A program made the position numbers and the translations under genes. From Aristolochia californica (taxonomy: Eukaryota > Streptophyta > Magnoliopsida > Piperales > Aristolochiaceae), in contig JARWKL010000002.1 of NCBI GenBank assembly GCA_029961685.1, positions 31,836,908 through 31,900,907 of the forward strand: 64,000 nucleotides of DNA. The letters are read 5' to 3'. This document shows, in pieces, positions 26,236 through 36,930 of this stretch. The notes below the pieces were generated by a model. It searched no databases, had not been told where the DNA came from, and saw nothing but the letters and a program-made list of their open reading frames with translations. How positions within the stretch are numbered: position 1 is the first letter of the stretch; each line of letters begins with the position of its first letter.

Positions 26236-29200
26236 GAAAGTGAAAACTCAAATTTATATTTAAGAAAAAAGTATACTTCTAAAATATAAATGCACAAATT
26301 TAGAGAGAGATAATTCCAAAAAGTGTCTATAATTTTTAGAGATTGTAAACTCTTTTTAGTTTTTAAATATTTATTTCACAATCGTCAGGAAAAGAAGGAG
26401 GCGGGGCATTTTTAACTGAGTGTTGACTCCCAATCTAACAGTCATTTCTTAGAAAAATATAGCCCATTACGCATGTTTGACCAATAAATCACTTTACAAT
26501 CATCTATGATTGTTAGGTTAGGATTTTATAAATGCAAAATAATGGCTTGTTTGACTCGGGTAAATATCCCACCACACGTTCACTTGAGAATTTAATGAGA
26601 ATTTGTTATTCTCTTTAAAAGGTTTGGATCCATAGGTCATTTGCATCTTTAACATGTTTCAAGCATGCATATTCATATTTAAAACATGTGTTGAAATCTC
26701 TTTCTTATAAAATTCCAAACTTAGATAAAACACTTTTGGGTTCATTTGAGGTGTGTGAATAAAATTTCTTAACATACTTTTGTTATTTTTTTAAATTTAT
26801 TCAATTCAAAAACTCTAAACTTTTCATTTTGTTGAGATCTATTTCCCATCATGTCAAAATTGTTTACAAGATCAGAGGAAAGTGAAAACTCAAGCATTGA
26901 TTTAAGAAAAAAGCATACATCTAGGGATTTTAAACACTTTTTAGTTTTTATATATTTTATTTTGCAATTATCAGGAAAAGGGGGAGACAGAGAATTTTTA
27001 ACTTAGTGTTGACTCCCAATCCATTAGTCATTTCGTACAGAAATATAGCCCATTACGCATGATTGATCGATAAATCACTTTTACTATCGTCAATGATTGT
27101 AAGGTCAGCTTTTTGTGAATAGAAAAAATATTGGCTTGTTTGACTCGGGTAAATATCCCACCGCCCGTTCAATTGTTAATTTAATGAGCATTTGTTATTC
27201 ACTTTGAAAGGTTTGGATTCATAGGTCATTTGCATCTTTAACATGTTTCAAGCTTGCATATCCATATTTAAAACAAGTGTAGAAATATTTTTATTATAAA
27301 ATTCCAAGCTATTAGGGTTGAACTAGTGGAACTTCCCAAAAGTCGATAAAAAAACTTTTGTGATCATTTTTAGTGTGTGAATAAATTTTACTTAATTACA
27401 TTTTTTATTCTTTTAAATTTTTTCCATACATAGACTCTAAAATTTTCATTTTGTTGTGATCTATTTGCCATCTTGTCAAAAACATTTTCTAGTGTTGATT
27501 TAAAAAAGAAACATACATCTAAAATGGAAATGGACAAATGTTGAGAGAGATAATTTCAAAAAAGAGTTTGGAATTTTTAACGATTATATACTCTTTTCAA
27601 TTTTTAAATATTTTATTTTGCAATCGTCTGGAAAAGGGGGAGGCGGTGGATTTTTAACTGTGTGTTGACTCCCAATCCATCAGTCATTTCTTACAAAAAT
27701 ATATCCCGTGATGCATGATTGACTGATAAATAACTTTAAGATCATCTATGATTGTTAGGTCAGCTTTTTGTAAATGCGCAAAATAATGTCTTGTTTGACT
27801 CGGGTAAATATCCCACCAAATGTTCACTTGAGAATTTAATGAGCATTTTTTATTCTCTTTAAAATATTTGGATCCATAGGTCATATTCATCATTAACATG
27901 TTTCAAGCATGCACATCCTTATTTAAAACATGCGTAGAAATCTCTTTCTTATAAAATTCCTAGCTATTAGGGTTGAACTTTTGGAATTTCCCAAACTTGG
28001 ATAAAAAAACATTTGTTTTCATTTGATGTGTGCAAATAAAATTTCTTTACTTACATGTGTTATTCTTTTAATTTTTTTCCAAAAATATAGTCCAAAATCT
28101 TCATTTTGTTGTGATCTATTTGCAATCTTGTCAAAATTGTTTAAGAGATAAAAGGAAAGTGAAAACTAGAGTTTTGATTTTAGAAAAAAACATACATATA
28201 AAATTGAAATGCTCAAATGTGGAGAGAGATAATTCCAAAAAGTGTCTGTAGTTTTTAGGGATTGTAAACACTTTTTAGTTTTTATACAATTTATTTTGCA
28301 ATCGATAGGAAAAGGGGGAGGCGAGGGATTTTTAACTGAGTGTTGACTCCCAATCCATAAGTCATTTCCTACAAAAATATTACCCATTAAGCATGATTGA
28401 CCGATAAATCACTTTACAATCATCTATGATTGTTAGGTCAACTTTTTGAAAATAGGCAAAATAATGGCTTGTTTGTCTTGGGTAAATATCCCACCGCATA
28501 TGCACTTGAGAATTTAAAGAGCATTTGGATCCATAGGTCATTTGCATCTTTAACATTTTTCAAGCATGCAAATCCATTTTTAAAACATGTGTAGAAATCA
28601 CTTTCTAATAAATTTCCAAGCAATTAGGGTTGAACTAGTGGAATTTCCCAAACTTGGATTACAAAAATTTTGTGATCATTTGTGGTGTGTGAATTAATTT
28701 TCCTCAATTACATTTCTTATTCTTCTAAATCTTTTCCATACATAAACTCTACAATTATAATTTTGTAGTGATCTATTTGCCATCTTGTCAAAAATACTTT
28801 ACGAGATGAAGTGAAAGTGAAAGCTCTAGTTTTGATTTAAGAAAAAAATATACATCCAAAATAGTAATGCACAAATGTACAGAGAGATAATTCCAAAAAG
28901 TGTCTGTTATTTTTAGGGATTGTAAACTCTTTTTAGTTTTTGTATATCCTGTTTTGCAATCGTCGATTAAAGGGGGAAGTGTGGGATTTTTAACTAAGTG
29001 TTGACACCCAATCCAAATGTCATTTCATACAAAAATATAGCCCATTACGTATGATTGACAGATAAATCACTTTAAAATCTTCTATGATTGATAGGTCAGC
29101 TTTTTGTAAATGGGAAAAATAATGGCTTGTTTGATTCAGGTAAATATCCCACCACACGTTCACTTGAGAATTTAACGAGCATTTTTTATTCTCTTCAAAA

Positions 29201-29678
29201 GGTTTGGATCCATAGGTCATTTGCATGTTTAATATGTTTCAAGCATGCATATCCATATTTAAAACATGTGTAGAAATCTCTTTCTTATAAAATTCCAAGC
29301 TAGTAGGGTTGAACTAGTGGAATTTTCCAAACTTGGATAAAAAAACTTTTGTTCATTCGAGGTGTGTGAATAAATTTTCTTAACTTACATTTGTTATCCT
29401 TTTAAATTTTTTCCTTACATAAACTCTAAAATTTTCATTTTTTATTTATTTATTAGCTTTCTTTTCAAAATTGTTTACAAGATCAAAGGAAAGTGAAAAC
29501 TCAAATTTTGATTTAAGAAAAAAGCATACATCAAAAATGGAAATGCACAAATGTAGAGATAGATAATTCAAAAAAGTGTATGTAATTTTTAGGGATTGTA
29601 AACTCTTTTGTTTTTTTATATAATTTATTTCTCAATCGTCGGGAAAAGGGGGAGGCGGGGGATTTTTAACTGAGTGTT

Positions 29679-30355
29679 GACTCCCAATCCGTAAGTCATT
29701 TCTTACAAAAATATAGCCTGTTATGTATGATTGACCGATAAATCACTTTACAATCATTTATGATTGTTGGGTCAGCTTTTTATAAATGGGCAAAATAATG
29801 GCTTGTTTAACTTGGATAAATATCCCACTGCACGTTCACTTGAGAATTTAATGAGCATTTGTTATTCTCTTTAAAGGTTTGGCTCCATAGGTCATTTGCA
29901 TATATAACATGTTTCATGCATGCATATCCAGTTTTAAAACATGTGTAGAAATCTCTTTCTTATAAAATTTCATGTTATTAGGGTTTAAGTAGAGGAATTT
30001 CCCAAACTTGGTTAAGAAAACTTTTTTGATCATTTGTGGTGTGTGAATAAATTTTCCTTAATTACATTGGTTATTCTTTTTAATTTTTTCCATACATAAA
30101 CTCTAAAATTTTCATTTTTTTGTGATATATTTGCCATCTTGTCAAAATTGTTTATGAGATGAAGGGAAAATGAAAACTCTAGTTTTGATTTAAGAAAAAA
30201 GTATACATCTAAAATGGAAATGTACAAATGTAGAGAGAGATAACTCCAAAAAGTGTCTGTAACTTTTAGGGATTATAAACTCTTTTTAGTTTTTATATAT
30301 CAAGTTTTGCAATCATCGGGTAAAGGGGGAGGCGGGGAATTTTTAACTGAGTGCT
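29679..30355. repeat. Representative type A satellite unit (677 bp)
   Basis: This full-length unit carries the type A markers in order: gatcatttgtggtg, attttccttaatt, gagatgaaggg, ctctagttttg, agtatacatc, gtaacttttaggg, tatatcaagttttg and gggtaaaggggg. It can serve as a reference for aligning other A units. The left half, from the anchor to attagggtt, is shared with type B and does not separate the two types. Confidence 0.9.
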
Positions 30356-31715
30356 GACTCCCAATCCAAAAGTCATTTCTTACAAAAATAAAGCCCATTA
30401 TATATGATTGACTGATAAATCACTTTAAAATCATTTATGATTGTTAGGTTAGCGTTTTTTAAATGGGCAAAATAATGGCTTGTTTGACTCGGGTAAATGT
30501 CCCACCACAAGTTTACTTGAGAATTTAATGAGCATTTGTTATTATCTTTATAAGTTTTGGATCTATTGGTCATTTGCATGTTTAACATGTTTGAAGTATG
30601 TATATCCATTTTTAAAACATGTGTAGAAATCTCTTTCTGATAAAATTCCAAGCTATTAGGGTTGAACTAGTGGAATTTCCCAAACTTGGATAAAAAACTT
30701 TTATGTTTATTTCAGGTGTGTGAAAAAATTTTCATTACTTACATTTGTTATTCTTCTAAATTTTTTCCATACGTAAACTCTAAAATTTTCATTTTGATGT
30801 GATCTATTTGCCATCTTGTCAAAATTGTTTACGAGATTAGGGGAAAGTGAAAACTCATGTTTTGAATTAAGAAAAAAGAATACATCTAAAATGGAAATGC
30901 ACAAATGTAGAGAGAGATGATTCCAAAAAGTGTCTATAATTTTTAGGGATTGTAAACTCTTTTTAGTTTTTAGATATTTTATTTTACAATCATCGGGAAA
31001 AAGGGGGAGGCGAGGGATTCTTAACTGAGTGTTGACTCCTAATCCATAAGTCACTTATTACATAAATATAGACTGTTATGCATGATTGACTGATAAATCA
31101 CTTTACAATCATCTATTATTGTTAGGTCAGCTTTTTGTAAATGGGCAAAATAATGGCTTGTTTGACTCAGGTAAATATCCCACCGCACGTTCACTTGAGA
31201 ATTTAATGAGCATTTTTTATTGTCTTTAATAGGTTTGGATCCATAGGTAATTTGCATCTTTAACATGTATTAAGCATGCATATCCATTTTTAAAACATGT
31301 GTAGAAATCTCTTTCTTATAAAATTCCAAGCTATTAGGGTTGAACTAGTGGAATTTTTCAAACTTGGATAACAAACTTTTGTGATCATTTGTGGTGTGTG
31401 AATAAATCTTCCTTGATTAGATTTTTTATTCTTTTAAATGTTTTCCATACATAAACGCTAAAATTTTCATTTTCTTGTAATCTATTTGCTATCTTTTAAA
31501 AATTATTTACGAGGTGAAGGGAAAGTGGAAACTCTAGTATTGATTTAAGAAAAAATTTGCATCTAAAATGGAAATCCACAAATGTAGTGAGAAATAATTC
31601 CAAAAAGTGTTTGTAAGTTTTAGGGATTGTAAACTCTTTTTAGTTTTTATATATCCGGTTTTGCAATCGTCAGGTAAAGGGGGAGGCGGGGTATTTTTAA
31701 CTGAGTATTGACTCC

Positions 31716-31720
31716 CAATC
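31716..31720. repeat. Left target duplication of LTR3 (caatc)
   Basis: These five bases are part of the satellite anchor gactcccaatcc and are repeated on the other side of LTR3. Five bp is the usual duplication length for plant LTR retrotransposons. Confidence 0.88.
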
Positions 31721-31997
31721 TGGTTCGAACCACGTCAGCCTGGGATGAAACCCAATACCAAATCTGGTAATCGTCTCCAAGACTATCAAGTTTGGATGGA
31801 AACCACGACCCGTTGCTTAGCAAAGCAAGAACTTTGGTATAGTGAAGACGCCACAAACGGGGATGGAAATCCGTTTGATAAGTCGAATGAACGCCACAAG
31901 AAAACCCTGATAAGTTCAAAAAGTTCCTCAAGAACTCAAGAAGAATAACTCTCAATTCAATAATGATCAAAGGTCTGAAATCCAAGTAAAAGTCCCC

Positions 31998-32005
31998 TAT
32001 TTATA
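31998..32005 (-). promoter_or_regulatory. LTR3 TATA box
   Basis: Same minus-strand motif TATAAATAGGGG as in LTR2. It lies about 460 bp into the LTR, which leaves about 280 bp for R plus U5. Confidence 0.65.
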
Positions 32006-32236
32006 GTGGAGGACGTCGAAAACCATAAATACATACAATTAAAGGAAATGTAAGGTATCTTAACGTAATTAGAAAAACGTATATATTCCCATTTGATCTT
32101 CCAAGATTTAGTTGCCAATTCATGGATATCTTTGTGGATTCCACGAGATCTTCTAGCCACATGCCTTTTAGGTTGAATTGCCAACTCGTGGGTATCCTTG
32201 TGGGTCCCACGAGATCTTCTTACCACTTGCGCTTCC

Positions 32237-32462
32237 TCAATGCACGTGTATGTCTATTGGACTTTCTTCCAGATCAACTTTTATGAGTGAATCCAGCCTT
32301 TGATCCCCTTCTGTAGAAACCACGCTCAATTCTTGTTGTATAACTCTCTGGACTAAGTTATTCAGCATTTCTTTGAACCTTTTAGATCGTGCCCTTGTCA
32401 CTGGCCCAACTGGAACTTGAGTTGCTTCAAGAGTATTCCGTGTAGGCTCGATGTCCTCATCA
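32237..32462 (-). pseudogene. Pol C-terminal tail inside LTR3
   Basis: The frame is open from the LTR border to the TGA at 32237-32239. It has the same layout as in LTR2, with GPVTRARSKRFKE in place of GPMTRARAKKFKE. As in LTR2, the satellite supplies an in-frame ATG (Met-Asp-Cys) across the target duplication, so an open frame of 77 codons results by chance. Confidence 0.7.
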
Positions 32463-32467
32463 CAATC
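32463..32467. repeat. Right target duplication of LTR3 (caatc)
   Basis: This is an exact match to the left copy, followed directly by cataagtcatttc, which continues the interrupted satellite unit without loss. Confidence 0.88.
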
Positions 32468-35400
32468 CATAAGTCATTTCTTACAAAAATATAGCCCGTT
32501 CCGCATGATTGACAGATAAATCACTTTAAAATCATCTATGATTGTTAGGTCAGCTTTTTGTAAATAGGGAAAATAATGGCTTGTCAGACACGGGTAAATA
32601 TCCCACCACACTTTCACTTGAGAATTTAATGACCATTTGTTATTCTCTTTAAAAGGTTTGGATCCATAGGTCATTTGCATCTTTAACATGTTTGAACCAT
32701 GCATATCCATATTTAAAACATGAGTAGAAATCTCTTTCTTATAAAATTCCAAGCTATTAGAGTTAAACTAGTGGAATTTCCCAAACTTGGAAAAAAACAC
32801 TTTTGTGTACAATTGAGGTGTGTGGATAAATTTTCTTTACTTACATTTGTTATTATTTTAAATATTTTCCATACATAAAATCTAAAATTTTCATTTTGTT
32901 GTGATCTTTTTGCCATCTTGTAAAAATTGTTTACGAGATCAGTGGAAAGTGAAAACTCAAGTTTTGATTTAAGAAAAAAGCATACATTTAAAATAGAAAT
33001 TAAAAAATGAAGAGAGATAATTCAAAAAAGTGTCTGTAATTTTTGGGATTGTAAAATATTTTTTTTTTATATATTTAATTTCACAATCTTCGCAAAAAGG
33101 GGGAGGCATGGGATTTTTAACTCAGTGGTGACTCCCAATCCGTAAGTCATTTCTTAAACAAATATAGCCCGTTACGTATGATTGATCGATAAATCAATTT
33201 ACAATCATCTATGGTTGTTTGACTCGGGTAAATATCCTACCACACGTTCACTTGAGAATTTAATGAGCATTTGTTATTCTCTTTAAAAGGTTTGGATCCA
33301 TAGGTCATTTGTATATATAACATATCTCAAGTATGCATATCCATTTTTAAAACATGTGTAGAAATCTCTTTATGATAAAATTCCAAGCTATTAGGGTTGA
33401 ACTAGTGGAATTTCCCAAATTTGGATAAAAAAAAATTTTGTGTTCATTTGAGGTGTGTGAAAAAATTTTCTTTACTTACATATGTTATTCTTTTAAATTT
33501 TTTACATACATAAACTCTAAAATTTTTATTTTGTTGTGATCTGTTTGCCAGCTTGTCAAAATTGTTTACGAGATCAGGTGAAAGTGAATACTCATGTTTT
33601 GAATTAAGAAAAAAGAATACATCGAAAATGGAAATGCACAAATATTGTGAGAGATAATTCCAAAAAGTGTCTGTAATTTTTAGGGATTGTAAACTCTTTT
33701 TATTTTTTTGATATTTTATTTTAAAATAGTCAGAAAAAAGGGGAGGCGAGGTATTCTTAAATGAGTGTTGACTCCCAATCCATCACTCACTTATTACATA
33801 AATATAGACCATTACGCATGATTGACCTTGACCAATAAATTACTTTGTAATCATCTATGATTGTTAGGTCAGCTTTTCGTAAATGGGCAAAATAATGGCT
33901 TATTTGACTCGGGTAAATATCCCACCGCATGTTCACTTGAGAATTTAATGAGAATTTTTTATTCTCTTTAAAAGGTTTGGATCCACTGGTAATTTCCATC
34001 TTTAACATGTTTCAAGCATGCATATCCATTTTTAAAACATGTGTAGAAATCTCTTTCTTATAAAATTCCAAGCTATTAGGGTTGAACTAGTGGAATTTCC
34101 CAAACTTGGATAACAAACTTTTGTGATCATTTGTGGTGTGTGAATAAATCTTCCTTAATTATATTTTTTATTCTTTTAAATTTTTTCCATACATACACTC
34201 TAAAATTTTTATTTTATTGTGATCTATTTGTCATCTTGTCAAAATTGTTTACGAGATGAATGGAAAGTGGGAACTCTAGTTTTGATTTAAGAAAAAAATA
34301 TACATCTCAAAATGAAAATGCACAAATGTAGAGAGAGATAATTCCAAAACATTTCTATAACTTTTAGGGTATGTAAGCACTTTTTAGTTTTTATATATTT
34401 TATTTTGCAATCGTCGGGAAAGGGGGAGGCGGGCAATTTTAACTGAGTGTCGACTCCCAATCCATAAGTCATTTCTTATAAAAATATAGCCCGTTCCGCA
34501 TGATTGACTGATAAATCAATTTAAAATCATCTATGATTGTTAGGTCAGCTTTTTGTAAATGGGGAAAATAATGGCTTGTTTGACTCGGGTAAATATCCCA
34601 CATACGTTCACTTCAGAATTTAGTGAACATCTTTTATTCTCTTTAAAAGTTTTGGATCCATAGGTCCTTTGCATGTTTAACATGTTTGAAGCATGCATAT
34701 CCATATTTAAAACATGAGTAGAAATCTCTTTCTTAGAAAGATCCAAGCTATTAGGGTTGAACTAGTGGAATTTCCCAAACTTGGATAAAAAAACTTTTGT
34801 GTTCATTTGAGGTGTGTGAATAAATTTTCTTTACTTACATTTGTTATTCTATTAAATATTTTCCATACATAAACTCTAAAATTTTCATTCTGTTGTGATC
34901 TATTTGCCATCTTGTGAAAATTATTTACGAGATCAGGGGAAAGTGAAAACTCAAGTTTTGATTTAAGAAAAAAACATACATCTAAAATGGAAATGCACAA
35001 ATGTAGAGAGAAATACTTCCAAAAAGTGTCTGTATATTTTAGGGATAGTTAACTTTTTTCTAAATTTTATATATTTTATATTTCAGTCGTCAGGAAAAGG
35101 GGGAGGCAGGGAATTTTTAACTAAGTGTTGACTCCCAATCCGTAAGTCATTTCTTAAAAAAATATAGCCCCTTACACTTGATTGGCCGATAAATCACTTT
35201 ATAATCATATATGATTGTTAGGTCAGTTTCTTTGTAAATCGGCAAAATAATGGCGTATATGACTCGGGTAAATATCCGACCGCACGTTCACTTGAGAATT
35301 TAATAAGCCTGTGTTATTCTCTTTAAAAGGTTTGGATCCATAGGTCATTTGCATCTTTAACATGTTTCAAGCATGCATATCCACTTTACAAACATGTGTA

Positions 35401-36491
35401 GAAATCTTTCTTATAAAATTCCAAGCTATTAGGTTTGAATTAGTGGAATTTCCCAAACTTGGATAAAAAAACTTTTGGGTTCATTTGAGGTGTGTGAATA
35501 AAATTTCTTTACTTACATTTGTTATTCTTTTAATTTTTTTCCATACATAAACTCTAAAGTTTTAATTTTGTTGTGATGTATTTCCCATCTTGTCAAAATT
35601 ATTTACGAGATAAGGGGAAAGTGAAAACTCAAGTTTTGATTTAAGAAAAAAACATACATCTAAAATGGAAATGCACAAATGTAGAGAGAGATAATTCCAA
35701 AAAGTGTCTGTAATTTTTAGAGATTGTAAACTCTTTTTAGTTTTTATATATTTTATTTTGCAATAGTCAGGAAAAGGGCGAGGCGGGGGATTTTTAACTG
35801 AGTGTCAACTCCCAATCCATAAGTCATTTCTTACAAAAATATAGCCCGTTACGCATGATTGACCGATAAATCACTTTTTAATCATCTATGATTGTTAGTC
35901 AACTTTTTGTAAATGGGCAAAATAATGGCTTGTTTCACTCGGGTAAATATCCCACCGCACGTTCACTTGAGATTTTAATGAGCATTTTTGTATTCTCTTT
36001 AAAAGGTTTGGATCCATAGATCATTTGCATCTTTAATATGTTTCAAGTATGCATATCCATTTTTAAAACATGTGTAGAAATCTCTTTCTTATAAAATTCC
36101 AAGCTATTAGGGTTGAACTAGTGGAATTTCCAAAACTTGGATACAAACTTTTGTGATCATTTGTGGTGTGAATAAATTTTTCTTAATTATATTTGTTATT
36201 CTTTTAAATTTTTTCCATACATAAATTCTAAAATTTTCACTTTGGTTTGATCTATTTGCCATCTTGTCAAAATTGTTTAGGAGATGAAGGGAAAGTGAAA
36301 ACTCTAGTTTTGATTTAAGAAAAAAGTATACATCTAAAATGGAAATGCACAAATGTAGAGAGAGATAATTCCAAAAAATTTCTATAACTTTTAGGGGTTG
36401 TAAACTCTTTTTAGTTTTTATATATCCGGTTTTGCAATCGTCGAGTAAAGAGGGAGGCGGGGGATTTTTAACTGAGTGTTGATTCCCAATT
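32463..36491. repeat. Satellite block 4 (between LTR3 and LTR4)
   Basis: Anchors lie at 33130, 33770, 34452, 35130, 35807 and 36481; types are B, B, A, B, B, A. The block plus LTR3 measures 4771 bp, equal to six units plus one LTR. The unit at 33130 lost about 50 bp near 33213, where atctatggttgtttgactcg fuses two conserved segments. The unit at 34452 has the same private variants as the one right of LTR3 (cccgttccgc, ggggaaaataatgg, acatgagtag) but no LTR in front of it. No gene is seen. Confidence 0.93.
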
Positions 36492-36930
36492 TGATACGAA
36501 CCACGTCAACCTGTGACGTAACCCGATACCAAATCTGGTAAGAATCCCCAAGACCTTTAAAGTTTGGATGGAAACCATGACCCGTTGCTTAGCAAAGAAA
36601 GAACCTTGGTATAGTGAAGACGACACAAACGGGGATGGACATCCGTTTAATAAGTCGTAGGAACGCCATAGGAAAACCCTGATAAGTTCGAAGAGTTCCT
36701 CAAGAACTCAAGAAGATTAACTCTAAATTCAAGATTGATCAAAGGTCAAAAATCCGTGTACAAGTCCCCTATTTATAGTGGAGGACTTCGGAAACCCTAA
36801 TTACATTCAATTAAAGGAAATGTGATGTATATTAATGTAATTAGAAAAACCTAATATATTCCTACGTGATTTTCCAAGATTTAGTTGTCAATTTTGTGGA
36901 TATCATTGTGGATTACATGAGATCTTCTAA
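36492..36930 (-). mobile_element. LTR4, truncated solo LTR (439 bp)
   Basis: The left end is intact: caatt (36487-36491, one change from caatc) is followed by tgatacgaacc. U5, R, TATA and the first of the paired U3 repeats are kept. Sequence is lost after gatcttctaa at 36930, so the pol-like frame and the right end are missing. The break leads into a patchwork of very short satellite pieces. Shared variants (ccgtgtacaag, ttagttgtcaat) group it with LTR6 and LTR7. Confidence 0.9.
36770..36777 (-). promoter_or_regulatory. LTR4 TATA box
   Basis: TATAAATAGGGG is intact on the minus strand. The upstream U3 is shortened in this copy, so any upstream elements are reduced. Confidence 0.6.

Larger units (their letters stand above)
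22630..27010. repeat. Satellite block 3a (right of LTR2)
   Basis: The block opens with the right-hand target duplication taatc and a unit whose first half belongs to the LTR-bearing monomer. Anchors lie at 23302, 23944, 24624, 25293, 25962 and 26425. Types are B, C, C, B, A, B(cut near 26215), B. The type C units share a shortened segment after gtgatctatttg and the variants cacaatg and ccaaagagtgtc. The cut unit carries the same deletion junction as the one at 18300. No gene is seen. Confidence 0.92.
16904..28010. repeat. Two copies of a multi-unit segment, 16.9-20.2 and 24.15-28.0 kb
   Basis: The two copies lie on either side of LTR2. They match in order, with offsets of 7250 bp at the first anchors, 7916 bp after an extra unit, and 7799 bp near the end. 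Shared private variants include gtagaagaaatctc, the lost cgtaacgc-side stretch (cgcatg(c/a)aaaa), the 18300/26215 deletion, catttcttagaaaaatat, caatgattgtaaggtc, ttttgtgaatag and tatatcc(t/c)gtgatgc. Confidence 0.85.
27011..31720. repeat. Satellite block 3b, regular A-B alternation before LTR3
   Basis: Anchors lie at 27011, 27667, 28345, 29003, 29679, 30356, 31034 and 31710. The types alternate strictly A, B, A, B, A, B, A and the last A unit carries LTR3. Spacing is 656-678 bp. The unit at 28345 lost most of the ttattctctttaaaagg segment near 28525. The part from about 28000 to 30660 has a diverged second copy at about 39050-41580. No gene is seen. Confidence 0.93.
31721..32462 (-). mobile_element. 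LTR3, complete solo LTR (742 bp)
   Basis: This is the cleanest copy. Exact caatc duplications lie at 31716-31720 and 32463-32467, and the ends are tggttcgaacc on the left and ctcatca on the right of the plus strand. The pol-like frame, the paired 66-bp repeats and the TATA box are all present. It carries the private variant accataaatacat instead of accctaattacatt, shared only with LTR5. Its left satellite flank has the variant gagtattgactccc, also seen beside LTR2 and LTR6. Confidence 0.92.
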
